From assembly GCF_900187965.1 (NCBI RefSeq), contig NZ_FZNL01000017.1, positions 62,001 to 126,000 on the forward strand: 64,000 bases of DNA, written 5' to 3'. Position 1 is the stretch's first letter, and each line of letters opens with the position of its first letter. The stretch comes from Flavobacterium sp. ov086 (GTDB lineage Bacteria > Bacteroidota > Bacteroidia > Flavobacteriales > Flavobacteriaceae). The translations under genes and the position numbers were made by a program. Shown here one piece after another: positions 7,720 to 16,039 of the stretch. Under the pieces are notes generated by a model, which saw only the letters and a program-made list of their open reading frames with translations, had not been told where the DNA came from and did not search any database.

Positions 7720-10143
7720 TTATTTTATAATTTTTACAACACCTGATTTTCCGTTGCTGGTTTTTACTTTTACCAATAATACACCATGTTGATTTGATAA
7801 ATCATCAGAGAACAATGTCACAGTATTATTTGAAACCGTATACATATCCTGCTTTATCAATTTCCCTAATAAATCATAAACCTGAATATTAACCAGAGTT
7901 CCGTTTGTATAATCAGGCAGTTCTAATACCACATAATCTTTCATTGGATTAGGATGCGCTTTTACAGAGAATATTTGAGTATCATTCTTAAATTCGTTAT
8001 CAGAAATCCCAAGATTTGCATTGTTGTCGGTGTAAACAATTCCTCTTCCTACGGTACTCATATAAACCCTACCAAAAGTATTCATATCACCAATTACAAA
8101 ATTACCATTTCCTGTTCCGCCAAACTCATATGCATCATCATTTACACGAAGCCATGTAATACCCTCATCAATAGAACGAAACACACCGGTAACTCCATTT
8201 ACTGTTCCCCAAATATATATAGAAGGATATGTTTTTCCAGAAGCTGCTTTACCAATACCTACAGCTGACGCAGCTGTTACATTTGCTGAAGGAACAACAA
8301 AAGTCAGACCACCATCAATTGAACGTTTTAAACCGCCGCCACTCATTGCAATCCAGATGTGTCCTGCATTACCCGGAACAGTTCGAATTAATTGTGAACC
8401 TCCTGAACCGGCATTACCTGCAGAAGCAAAATTAACCCCTCCATCAGTACTAATCATCATTAATCCTGTTGGCTGATCATAAACATAAAACTTATTATTG
8501 GTTACCTGATCAGAAACCGGGATTGCATCCTTAACACTTATACCTTTACAGATTGTCCATGTAGTTCCGTTATCAACAGAACGATATGTACTTGTTGAAC
8601 CGGCGGGACAATGCAAAATGGTATTACCATCATAAGACAAGGCTGCCCTTCCTTTTTGTCCCATTAAGGCCGCTGTAGTTTTGGCCCATGTTGCACCTTG
8701 ATTTCCAGAATAATACATGAACTCCCCTAACCTCACAATTTTGTTTGTGTTTCCTGCAGCATACGAAATAGAAGTTGAAGTACCCATAGTCGGAGCATGT
8801 TGCGGAGCAAAAACAGTTACATCTGTATGTTTAAATCCGTCAAAATCACCAATTACACTCATTAGCGGACCAGATGGAATACTTATTAAATCTAAAGGAA
8901 CTGATTCTTCAATACCGATTGCATCAAATTTCCAGGTAGTTTTAACTGCATTAATATCATCACAAGTAAAAAGTCCGTTTCCTGAAACAATACTTGCCTG
9001 AGCTGTATTTGCCGGGTTAAATTTAAAATCTGTTGCCCAATGTATTGACTGACCGCTAACCCATGTACAACCATTAGTTTCAAAAGAAAATCCGGAATTA
9101 CCAACTAAATCTCTCCAATTAGTTCCTCCATCTGTACTTACATAAAAATGATCCCCATATACAGCTGTCCCTCCAGGAGTGGTATATTGAAACGACCATG
9201 TGTTTGTCGTTGAAGCGATTAATCGTTGTGGATTTGTCGGATCTACATCAATACCTCCAAACGGCCTTGTAATACCAGCCGGCGTAATGTCTGTAAAAAT
9301 TCCTGTACTGCTTAATTTTGATATTTTTCCCTGGGTTCCGTTCCATGGTCCTTCAAAGTCAGCATAAGTAATCAATAAAGATCGATTTGAATCTAAAACA
9401 GCACGCTGCGGCATATAAGATGTTGTGGCTCCTGAAACAGCAGTCCAACTAATTCCGCCATCAAGACTTTTGTATAGATTAGAGGCTCCAACTTGTGAAA
9501 CCCCAGCATAAATAGTTTGTGTTTTACCTCCTGAAACAGAAGCCGGATCCAAAACAACAAAACATACCCCATTTGCATTTGAAGTTGTCGTAACTGGAAA
9601 ACCTGACAACTTATTCCAAGTCAAACCGGCATCAATACTTTGAAAAATACCATTGTTTCTGGTTCCACAATAAATAATATTCGAATTATTTGGATCAACA
9701 GCTAAACGTTCCCCATTCGAACGCCCCATACCATTACCGTGTGCTTTAAATTTAGAAGTCACTTCAATTTCGGTAAATGTATTTCCTTTATTTGTGGATT
9801 TTAAAATAGCCGTTTTTCCATTATTAAAATAACTGGTTCCAACCAATAAGTAGACCACATTATTATTTTGTGGATCTATTGCCAGTGATTCAACGCCAAA
9901 ATAACCAACCTGATCTATACTTAGCCAATCCAGCAAAGAGATCCATTTTTTGTTCGCAGCATCCCATCTGTAAGCACCGCCAACATCAGTTCTGGCATAT
10001 TTTAAATCTGCATCATTTTTACTGGTAATAATTCCAGAGACAAAACCTCCTCCACCTATCTGAACATTCTTCCACACATTTTGTGTTTTTCCTGACAAGG
10101 AAGCCAGAAGCAATAAAAAAAGTAAAAAATAGTTTTTCTTCAT
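7720..10143 (-). CDS. secreted GH74 xyloglucanase-like beta-propeller with T9SS sorting domain
   Basis: An 807-residue exported glycoside hydrolase, likely cleaving xyloglucan. The ATG at 10143 is chosen because it starts a clean signal peptide (MKKNYFLLFLLLLASLSG); an in-frame ATG four codons upstream is less suitable. After KTQNVWKNVQIGGGG comes the GH74 hallmark ARTDVGGAYRWD (about residues 46-57), then YFGVESLAIDP and MGRSNGERLAVDPNN, and many BNR-type blades such as SIDAGLTW, STDGGTNW and SVDNGTTW that build the twin seven-blade propellers. The last about 80 residues (HPNPMKDYVVLELP ... GVVKIIK) are a type A T9SS C-terminal sorting domain. Single gene on the minus strand, inside the lysC-bounded island. 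GH74 assignment is strong; exact substrate is inferred. Confidence 0.88.
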   Translation of the reverse strand: MKKNYFLLFLLLLASLSGKTQNVWKNVQIGGGGFVSGIITSKNDADLKYARTDVGGAYRWDAANKKWISLLDWLSIDQVGYFGVESLAIDPQNNNVVYLLVGTSYFNNGKTAILKSTNKGNTFTEIEVTSKFKAHGNGMGRSNGERLAVDPNNSNIIYCGTRNNGIFQSIDAGLTWNKLSGFPVTTTSNANGVCFVVLDPASVSGGKTQTIYAGVSQVGASNLYKSLDGGISWTAVSGATTSYMPQRAVLDSNRSLLITYADFEGPWNGTQGKISKLSSTGIFTDITPAGITRPFGGIDVDPTNPQRLIASTTNTWSFQYTTPGGTAVYGDHFYVSTDGGTNWRDLVGNSGFSFETNGCTWVSGQSIHWATDFKFNPANTAQASIVSGNGLFTCDDINAVKTTWKFDAIGIEESVPLDLISIPSGPLMSVIGDFDGFKHTDVTVFAPQHAPTMGTSTSISYAAGNTNKIVRLGEFMYYSGNQGATWAKTTAALMGQKGRAALSYDGNTILHCPAGSTSTYRSVDNGTTWTICKGISVKDAIPVSDQVTNNKFYVYDQPTGLMMISTDGGVNFASAGNAGSGGSQLIRTVPGNAGHIWIAMSGGGLKRSIDGGLTFVVPSANVTAASAVGIGKAASGKTYPSIYIWGTVNGVTGVFRSIDEGITWLRVNDDAYEFGGTGNGNFVIGDMNTFGRVYMSTVGRGIVYTDNNANLGISDNEFKNDTQIFSVKAHPNPMKDYVVLELPDYTNGTLVNIQVYDLLGKLIKQDMYTVSNNTVTLFSDDLSNQHGVLLVKVKTSNGKSGVVKIIK

Positions 10144-10348
10144 TTTAGTAATCATTTAAATTATGGTTTAAGTAAATTCTTAGATCAAAAATATTCTCAA
10201 TTGACTATCAAAAATATTTTATCTTAACTTATGGTTAAATCGACAACAAGTATACATTTTTATTTTTTAAATAAAAAGAACATTCAAAAACGTAACAATT
10301 AAAAAATATAATTTATGCATTTATCAAAGCAAAACTTATAATAAAAAA

Positions 10349-10573
10349 ACGGATTACAATAACGAACCCTCCGAAGAAACCAAAAACAAATGGCATAACG
10401 ATCCAAATAATTGGATTTGGGGAATTTTTATTACAATCTTGAAGATAAAAGACTCTTCCCAAAAAAAAAGAACAAAACAAATGGGATTCACAATTAACTT
10501 TGTTAATCCCAATTCTGTTTTCTTTGCAGTAATATTTATACTTATTTTATACATTATATCAACACAGATATAA
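10349..10573 (+). pseudogene. decayed DUF5808 small membrane protein gene
   Basis: The frame is open for 74 codons but begins with ACG where ATG is expected (ACG GAT TAC AAT). The N-terminus TDYNNEPSEETKNKWHNDPN and the C-terminal part MGFTINFVNPNSVFFAV read well and fit DUF5808, a family with a YYN..DKRLF block before G-W/F-TINFxNP. The middle block is missing in this frame but present one frame over (FYYNLEDKRLFPKKK): a lost T in 10425-10429 and a gained A near 10477-10481 compensate each other. The C-terminus is a single membrane helix. It sits 2 bp before the DUF2007 gene and was probably its operon partner. A sequencing error cannot be excluded. Confidence 0.55.
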
Positions 10574-10575
10574 TC

Positions 10576-10767
10576 ATGATAGAAATTTTCAGAGGCTCGT
10601 ATATTGAAACAATGAATATTAAAAATTTATTAGAAAGCAACGACATTTTAGTTTTTACTGCAAATGAATACATCTCGAGCATTCAGCCATGGTCTGTTTC
10701 TGTAGGAGGTAATGATGCTGCAATTCTAAAAGTACAAGAAAAAGACCTGGGGGAAGCTAAAAAATAA
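10576..10767 (+). CDS. DUF2007 family small protein
   Basis: A 63-residue cytosolic protein: IFRGSYIETMNIKNLLESNDI, then VFTANEYISSIQPW, then VGGNDAAILKVQEKDLGEAKK. This matches the DUF2007 (putative signal transducing protein) pattern of a GSYIEA-type helix, an NEY/W core and a C-terminal VxExDxxxAKK segment. Function is unknown; the fold resembles small ferredoxin-like PII-type domains. It begins 2 bp after the decayed DUF5808 gene and is followed by a terminator. Confidence 0.8.
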   Translation: MIEIFRGSYIETMNIKNLLESNDILVFTANEYISSIQPWSVSVGGNDAAILKVQEKDLGEAKK

Positions 10768-10866
10768 TAGTAGATTATAAGCATGGAAAATATAGTTTGG
10801 ATCTATAAAATTGCATTTTTACAGGTAGGTTTAATTCCTACAATACTAATTAAAGAGTATCTTTTT

Positions 10867-10896
10867 AAGGCTTTACATATTTGTAGAGCCTTTTTT
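10867..10896. terminator. terminator between DUF2007 and XRE genes
   Basis: Stem AAGGCTTTACA / TGTAGAGCCTT with a four-base loop and a T run; the T run overlaps the stop codon of the convergent XRE gene. Confidence 0.8.
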
Positions 10897-11233
10897 AGTT
10901 TTTACCCTTATTCAAATTTCTAATAATTGTCTTAAGATCATCAATTTGTAACTCATATCTTTTTATAATTTTTCTATAAACACTAAGCATTGCAATTTCG
11001 GTTAAGCGTTCTGTATTCCTCGCAGATTCCGTTTCGTCTTTCACCAAATCTTCCGGATTTATTTCAAAAACCTTACAAATTTTATTAAAATAAGTTGCCC
11101 ACGAAGTGCTTTCCCCCCTTTCCATACGTGCGTATGTGGATTGCGATATATGTAAACAGTCAGCAACTTCTTCCTGAGACATATTTTTTGCCTTACGCCA
11201 TTGTTTTAGTCTATTTCCTATGGTTACATTCAT
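10895..11233 (-). CDS. XRE-family helix-turn-helix regulator
   Basis: A 112-residue DNA-binding protein. The HTH_3 domain occupies about residues 5-60: IGNRLKQWRKAKNMSQEEVADCLHISQSTYARMERGES, with the canonical MSQEEVA helix and SQSTYARMERG recognition helix. The C-terminal half (ERLTEIAMLSVYRKIIKRYELQIDDL) is helical and probably a dimerisation or coiled-coil segment. It is divergent from four tiny membrane-protein ORFs beginning at 11374 and lies within the lysC-bounded island, so it may regulate itself and those ORFs; no operator was identified. Confidence 0.88.
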   Translation of the reverse strand: MNVTIGNRLKQWRKAKNMSQEEVADCLHISQSTYARMERGESTSWATYFNKICKVFEINPEDLVKDETESARNTERLTEIAMLSVYRKIIKRYELQIDDLKTIIRNLNKGKN

Positions 11234-11373
11234 AATTTAACTCTTTTACCGTTATAAACATAAGAAATATTTTACAATTTTATAAATAAAAGAATTAAAT
11301 AACCGAAAATCGACTTAGACTTACTTGAATTACATTGTAAGTTAATCCCACCAATAATTCAAAAGAGAAAAGC

Positions 11374-11514
11374 ATGTCAACCTTTAGTAAATTAATGATA
11401 AATCTTTATTTAATACTTTGTATTCTTTGGATAGGCTTTGGAATTTACGAGATTATAATTTTTGGATTTTCTTCTGGAAAAGATTCTTTTCTTGGCTTTG
11501 GTCGAATCATATAG
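11374..11514 (+). CDS. small membrane protein, 46 aa
   Basis: An ATG-started ORF reading MSTFSKLMINLYLILCILW and continuing IGFGIYEIIIFGFSSG, ending FLGFGRII. One transmembrane helix covers about residues 8-33. No family is recognised. It is the first of four consecutive plus-strand mini-ORFs (46-63 aa) that all encode one or two hydrophobic helices, downstream of the divergent XRE regulator. Support is modest: an AT-rich region with hydrophobic codon bias and consistent strand, but no clear promoter or ribosome site. Confidence 0.4.
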   Translation: MSTFSKLMINLYLILCILWIGFGIYEIIIFGFSSGKDSFLGFGRII

Positions 11515-11664
11515 GGATCAATACCCGCATATATTATATATCGCAGATTTTATAAGAAAAAGAAAAACTGAATTACCCGAATTCCGACTTAAAATAACCG
11601 ATTTTTGCATAAGGATAACTTCACGTAGCTTACAACTTTGTTTAACTAGCTAAATTATAATTCT

Positions 11665-11856
11665 ATGAAAAATTTAATTATTTACTATTTCCAAATTTTA
11701 TTACCACTATCTTTATTATGTTTCTTTGCAAAGCAAAATGATTCTGTGATGTTTGCTGTATTACTGATATCTTATTACATCTATAGAATATTCACTGATT
11801 ATTACAGACTACAAAAAAAAATGTCATACAGAAAAATGATTTCTTGTTCTTTATAA
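11665..11856 (+). CDS. small membrane protein, 63 aa
   Basis: Reads MKNLIIYYFQILLPLSLLCF, then FAKQNDSVMFAVLLISYYIYRIF, and a basic tail DYYRLQKKMSYRKMISCSL. Two hydrophobic helices with a short polar loop and a positively charged C-terminus. No family recognised. The ORF organisation (two helices, basic tail) resembles the 57-aa ORF at 12135, suggesting the mini-ORFs are related or of one type. Confidence 0.45.
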   Translation: MKNLIIYYFQILLPLSLLCFFAKQNDSVMFAVLLISYYIYRIFTDYYRLQKKMSYRKMISCSL

Positions 11857-11931
11857 TTCCTTTATGGAATATCAAATATTTTAAGGAATTATACTTTGAG
11901 AACTAACGGCATTTTATACAATAAATAAACC

Positions 11932-12096
11932 ATGAATAAAAATAACCTTTTTATACTTGTTACCAAAATAAGTATAGCCCTCGTGCTGTATTATATATTT
12001 ATAGCCAGAAATTTATTTGACATGATAACACCTACAATAGTTCTAATTACTATAGGTTGTATTTATTATAATAAACAAAATAAAGAAAATCAGTAG
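11932..12096 (+). CDS. small membrane protein, 54 aa
   Basis: Reads MNKNNLFILVTKISIALVLY, then YIFIARNLFDMITPTIVLITIG, ending YYNKQNKENQ. Two hydrophobic helices (about 6-23 and 30-44) with a charged tail. It is too short for automated ORF lists but lies in line with similar mini-ORFs. No family is recognised. Confidence 0.42.
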   Translation: MNKNNLFILVTKISIALVLYYIFIARNLFDMITPTIVLITIGCIYYNKQNKENQ

Positions 12097-12134
12097 TAGC
12101 AATTAGTTATTAGAGCGCTAACACTGAAATTAGT

Positions 12135-12308
12135 ATGATCACTGAAAAAAGCAAACTGTTTGCCTCTTATTTATTTTTTCTATTTGCAATTTCATTATGT
12201 CTATTATATCAATTTGATAAAATTGATTTTAATCCGTGGCTTCCAACATTACTATCCATCCTTCTTGTTTTATATAAAAGCTATCTGTTTTGCAAAAAGA
12301 CAAAATAA
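12135..12308 (+). CDS. small membrane protein, 57 aa
   Basis: Reads MITEKSKLFASYLFFLFAIS, then LCLLYQFDKIDFNPWLPTLLSIL, ending YKSYLFCKKTK. Two hydrophobic helices separated by a polar loop (QFDKIDFNPW), with a Lys-rich tail. It ends 19 bp before the lysC 3'-end copy, so it is the last gene of the putative island. No family is recognised. Confidence 0.45.
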   Translation: MITEKSKLFASYLFFLFAISLCLLYQFDKIDFNPWLPTLLSILLVLYKSYLFCKKTK

Positions 12309-12327
12309 TTTATTTCAGTAATTCACT

Positions 12328-12435
12328 CGTCACTTTACAGAACAAGCGGCTCAAACGGTTGAAGAAAACAAAGAAGTTTTACTAAAACAAGTAAGTAGAG
12401 AAACAATGCAAATTGTAACTAAAGAGATCAATTAA
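12328..12435 (+). pseudogene. detached copy of the lysC 3' end
   Basis: 108 bp that match 7510-7617 at 100 positions, ending in a stop codon at the same place (TAA versus TAG). Read in the lysC frame, the differences give one amino acid change (Asp to Glu); the remaining changes are synonymous. That pattern means the two copies diverged while both were parts of functional genes, not after a recent local duplication. A terminator follows at 12476-12507, possibly the original lysC terminator. Confidence 0.9.
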
Positions 12436-12475
12436 TCTTCTTTAAAAGTTAATTATATTAATTCAATATATTCCT

Positions 12476-12507
12476 AAAAAGGCTTTACGTGATGGTAAAG
12501 CCTTTTT
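12476..12507. terminator. terminator after the lysC 3' copy
   Basis: Stem AAAAAGGCTTTAC / GTAAAGCCTTTTT with GTGATG loop and T run; also serves the convergent receptor gene at 12514. Confidence 0.88.
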
Positions 12508-12513
12508 TATTAT

Positions 12514-14691
12514 CTACCTCGCTCTATTATTCTCCGTTTGCTCCAATTCTGATTTCTTGTAATTTATTTTCTTCGAATTCCCAAAACTATACGTTGCAAT
12601 AAACCTAAAGTAGTTGGTTGTGTAGGTTCTATGATAATATATTTGAGTTTGTCCCACGTTATAATCTCCGGAAACCATAAAGTCATGAAAGATATCATTT
12701 GCAGTGAAATTCAGTTTAAAAGCATCTTTAAGAAAATTTCGTTCAATTCCTAAGGTTACTGTCGATCTGCTGTTATCGCTTCCTAAACCATAACTTCTAT
12801 CTCCCAAATACCACGCAAGTAGTTGAATTTTAAAAAGATTCGGAATTGTGAAGGTATTATTCGAATACAAATATAGTTGTGGTTTTACAGGTCCTAAAGC
12901 ATACGAATATTTATTGTCGAAAGATTTGGTTAAATTCATACTTACTGTATTAGTAGAAGTCCACCATTTTGCTGTAAATGATTTTGAAACTGAAGCGAAA
13001 TAGACCTGTTCTTTTTCTCTATTCAAAGATCTTAAAATATAACTATTGGGAGTATCACCTCTCAAAGCTGCTCCTGAAATAGGATCAGTTTTATAAGTAA
13101 ACCCTATTTTAAAATCAAATTTCCTGTACATAGCACCAACTTCAAATGCATGAACTTTTTCCGGAAGTAAATTAGGATTTCCTTCGATAGTCGTAAACGG
13201 ATCCTGATAAATAACATACGGATTCAGTGCCTGATATCTTGGTCTAGTAATTCTTGACACATACGAAAAATGAGCTTTCCAATTTTCAGAAAAATTCATA
13301 TTTAAAAGTAAATTAGGAAAGAGATTTCCATAACTTTTTTCGAATTTTTGAATCCCGTTGGCACTAGTATACAAATTATATTTCGTCCACTCGCCTCTTA
13401 CGCCAACAGAAAAATCAAACTTCTTGCCAATTGAACTTCCATAATTAAAATAGGCTGCTCCAATACGTTCCTGATATTTAAAATCACTCGAGAGTTCCTC
13501 ATCAAACTCAAAATTCATATCATCTGCATCTGCAATCAAAAACTCTGTAGCTGATTTTATAGTCGCAAAACTATATTTAGCTCCCGTTTCTAATCTGGTA
13601 TTTTCTTTAATTTTTTTAGAATAATCAACCTGTGTGGCGATTATATTTATGGTATTGCCAACATTATTCTTAAGATACTTTTGCGTATTAACGTCATCAA
13701 CTAAACCATTTTCATCAATAAAATCTTTTACAGTTCCGTTATAATTCGAATATTGTGATCCTATAAATAATGACGAGCCTTGTTTATCTGTTATGGCATT
13801 ATAATTTAAATTCACAAACTGATTTAGCAAAACATCATTTTTATCAATATCAGTGGCATAAAAACTATTTCCTGAATTATTCGTTATCGAATTTCGACTT
13901 TCGACAACTCCGCCTAAATCTTCGATATTACCACTATAAGCAAGCGAGATATAATTCTTTTCAGAAAAAGTATACTGCAAACCAAAACCAAAATTAGAAT
14001 AATTATTAAACTGACGTTTCCAATCTGTGGTCAATTCTGACCTCATAAATTCCTCAGGATTCGGTCGCGTTCTGGTTGTGTATAGCAGCTCTCTACCTTT
14101 TCCTAATTGCAAACCATAATTTGTAATAAAAGAAAACTTTCCTTTTGTGTAATTAAAATCGAGTAATGTATTGGTACTAGTTCCAGCAAATTTAGAAACG
14201 GTTACTTGCTGAGTAGCTGTTCCCATAACTCCGTTTTCGATATTTTTTTTGGTAATAATATTAATTACTGCTTTTCCCTCGGCATCATATTTTGCCGAAG
14301 GATTTGAAATTACTTCAATTCTTGAGATTTGCGAAACTGGAATTGCAGCAAATCGTTCATAATTAATCAATATTCCGTTAAGATAAATTATGGCTTCTCC
14401 TTTTCCAAGTACACTAATTTGCCCTTCAGCAACAATTACATTTGGGACTCTGCCTAATAATTCATTTACAGAACTACTTGTCGAAAGCAATGTATTGGCG
14501 ACATTGACATCGATGTTTCCGTTTGAAGAATACTTCACTAATGATGTTTGTTTTTTAATAACAACCTCATTTAACTCATTATTCTTATTGGCGACTTTAT
14601 CTGAAATAATTTGTGCCGTTTGTGCATTTGTTCCTGTCGAATACAAAAACAGACTGTAAATAGAAAGGAGAACTGAAACTGGGAATTTCAT
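12514..14691 (-). CDS. TonB-dependent receptor-like outer membrane beta-barrel protein
   Basis: A 725-residue outer membrane protein. A signal peptide (MKFPVSVLLSIYSLFLYSTG) is followed directly by NELNEVVIKKQ and a plug domain (SVNELLGRVPNVIV, GEAIIYLNGILINYERFAAIPV, ISRIEVISNPSAKYDAEG, about 60-150). The remainder is a barrel of the OMP_b-brl_3 type (SYVSRITRPRYQALNPY, NLLPEKVHAFEVG). Unlike many relatives it lacks the N-terminal carboxypeptidase-like domain, so it is a short variant. The ligand is unknown. It lies downstream of an AraC-type regulator gene on the same strand (120 bp gap), which may control it. Confidence 0.85.
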   Translation of the reverse strand: MKFPVSVLLSIYSLFLYSTGTNAQTAQIISDKVANKNNELNEVVIKKQTSLVKYSSNGNIDVNVANTLLSTSSSVNELLGRVPNVIVAEGQISVLGKGEAIIYLNGILINYERFAAIPVSQISRIEVISNPSAKYDAEGKAVINIITKKNIENGVMGTATQQVTVSKFAGTSTNTLLDFNYTKGKFSFITNYGLQLGKGRELLYTTRTRPNPEEFMRSELTTDWKRQFNNYSNFGFGLQYTFSEKNYISLAYSGNIEDLGGVVESRNSITNNSGNSFYATDIDKNDVLLNQFVNLNYNAITDKQGSSLFIGSQYSNYNGTVKDFIDENGLVDDVNTQKYLKNNVGNTINIIATQVDYSKKIKENTRLETGAKYSFATIKSATEFLIADADDMNFEFDEELSSDFKYQERIGAAYFNYGSSIGKKFDFSVGVRGEWTKYNLYTSANGIQKFEKSYGNLFPNLLLNMNFSENWKAHFSYVSRITRPRYQALNPYVIYQDPFTTIEGNPNLLPEKVHAFEVGAMYRKFDFKIGFTYKTDPISGAALRGDTPNSYILRSLNREKEQVYFASVSKSFTAKWWTSTNTVSMNLTKSFDNKYSYALGPVKPQLYLYSNNTFTIPNLFKIQLLAWYLGDRSYGLGSDNSRSTVTLGIERNFLKDAFKLNFTANDIFHDFMVSGDYNVGQTQIYYHRTYTTNYFRFIATYSFGNSKKINYKKSELEQTENNRAR

Positions 14692-14811
14692 AAATTTTAG
14701 CGATTATAAATTTGACTTTTAAATGACAAAAGTCAATCGAAAATTGCTAAATGAAGTCTCCAAAATGGAAATCAGGAGTACAGATTTATAAATCAATACC
14801 CTCTTTAAGAC

Positions 14812-15867
14812 TTATAAAACCTGCAATTGATAGTTTAGTGGCGTTTTTCCGGTATGTTTTTTAAAGGCCGCAAAAAAAGTTGATTTAGAATTAAAACCTA
14901 CATCATAGCCTATGGATTCTAAAGTAAATTTATCCGTTGATTTTATAATTTTACAAGCTTCGTTTATTCTGAATTCGTTGATAAAACTCGTAAAATTCTT
15001 CCCCAAATTACTATTTAAAAACTGAGAAAGTTGATGACTCGAAATGTTTACTTCCTGCGCCAATTCCTGTAAAGTCAAATTAGAGTTTTTATACAGTTCT
15101 TTTTGAATCATTACACTTTCTAATTTTTCAGATAAAATCATTGCTTCGTTTGAATCTATCTTTTTTACCGAAGATTTTTGTCCGTTCAATAAAAACAAAT
15201 CGTCGGTTTTTTTCCGGTATAAAAGAATTGAAATTATTAAATACAGGATAAATGAAAAAACAATAGCTCCACTTATATAAGTTGCCGAAGGCGCTCCGAT
15301 TATTGCAAGAAAATAAAAAAGGAATAATAAAAAGTTACCAAAAAACAAGGTACTAAACCAAACTTCAGAAGGAGATGATTTATGATTTTTGTCTACGATT
15401 TTTTTCAAAACTGCTTTAATCGTAAAACCAGAAAGTACAATACAAATAAACCATTGAAAATAAATAACCCTTATAAAATAATGTCTCCACAATTCCGGAT
15501 AACCTTCATATGGAAATAAAATCCCAACGGTAACAATCACGATTCCTAAAAGTACTAATGTCACTTTCCAGGATCTTGGCATTATATTGATTTCTTCTAC
15601 TGCTGATTTAAGAAAATAATACAAACAAGGTCCTATAAAAAAACAAGCTGTAAGCCCAATCTGTAAATACATTTTTGGCAATGCCGAATCAAAATACACA
15701 AAAACAGATTTCCCTATTCGTATGCTTAAAGCAAATAAGAGTGCACCCAGAAAATAATTGGTAAGGTATTTTTTCTTGGTGAAGAAAAAGAAATAGACCC
15801 CAAGAATAATTCCGTTGAAAACTCCTAAAGCACTAAAAAAGAATAAAAGTTCCTTACTAGTATCCAT
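14812..15867 (-). CDS. membrane-bound AraC-family transcriptional regulator
   Basis: A 351-residue protein with about seven hydrophobic segments in residues 8-225 (LLFFFSALGVFNGIILGVYF, FFIGPCLYYFL, VTLVLLGIVIVTVGILF, ISGAIVFSFILYLIISILLY) and a C-terminal AraC DNA-binding domain (about 250-345: LTLQELAQEVNISSHQLSQF, FRINEACKIIKS, SIGYDVGFNSKSTFFAAFKK). This architecture, a polytopic sensor fused to AraC HTHs, is common in Flavobacteria. It probably senses a membrane or extracellular signal and controls neighbours such as the receptor gene at 12514; that target is inferred from position. Confidence 0.88.
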   Translation of the reverse strand: MDTSKELLFFFSALGVFNGIILGVYFFFFTKKKYLTNYFLGALLFALSIRIGKSVFVYFDSALPKMYLQIGLTACFFIGPCLYYFLKSAVEEINIMPRSWKVTLVLLGIVIVTVGILFPYEGYPELWRHYFIRVIYFQWFICIVLSGFTIKAVLKKIVDKNHKSSPSEVWFSTLFFGNFLLFLFYFLAIIGAPSATYISGAIVFSFILYLIISILLYRKKTDDLFLLNGQKSSVKKIDSNEAMILSEKLESVMIQKELYKNSNLTLQELAQEVNISSHQLSQFLNSNLGKNFTSFINEFRINEACKIIKSTDKFTLESIGYDVGFNSKSTFFAAFKKHTGKTPLNYQLQVL

Positions 15868-16009
15868 AATTTAAGTTGGTTATATCCCAACAAAGCTAAA
15901 AAAAAGATTGACTTATCATGCGAATAGTATTTCAAAATAACAAACTAACACTTTAATTGATACTATTATCAACCCGCAAAAGGCTTCATTATTTCCCAAT
16001 TATAAATAC

Positions 16010-16017
16010 TACTTTTG
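16010..16017 (+). promoter_or_regulatory. -7 box TACTTTTG for the 1143-aa protein gene
   Basis: Exact TAnnTTTG match 23 bp upstream of the ATG at 16040. Confidence 0.55.
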
Positions 16018-16039
16018 GCTTTTTAGAGTTAAAGTCTTT

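Larger units (their letters stand above)
7618..12327. other. putative inserted island bounded by two lysC 3' ends
   Basis: This 4.7-kb segment sits between the intact lysC 3' end and a second 108-bp copy of it at 12328-12435. It carries a GH74 enzyme gene, a broken DUF5808 gene, a DUF2007 gene, an XRE regulator and four very small membrane-protein ORFs, in very AT-rich DNA. No integrase, transposase or inverted termini are seen. The layout fits acquisition by recombination within lysC, with the old 3' end pushed downstream; this is inference. Confidence 0.65.

Noticed and set aside
10354..10554. 66-aa minus-strand ORF
   Set aside because: It is the antisense shadow of the DUF5808 remnant, which reads convincingly on the plus strand.
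10783..10920. 46-aa plus-strand frame after DUF2007
   Set aside because: It runs through the terminator hairpin and into the antisense of the XRE gene.
11462..11653. 63-aa plus-strand ORF
   Set aside because: Starts inside the hydrophobic 46-aa ORF in another frame and has no membrane or family signature; the 46-aa ORF fits its neighbours better.
7618..12327. Classical integrative element or prophage
   Set aside because: No integrase, transposase, relaxase or phage gene, no tRNA target and no short exact att repeat; only the diverged lysC 3' ends flank it.
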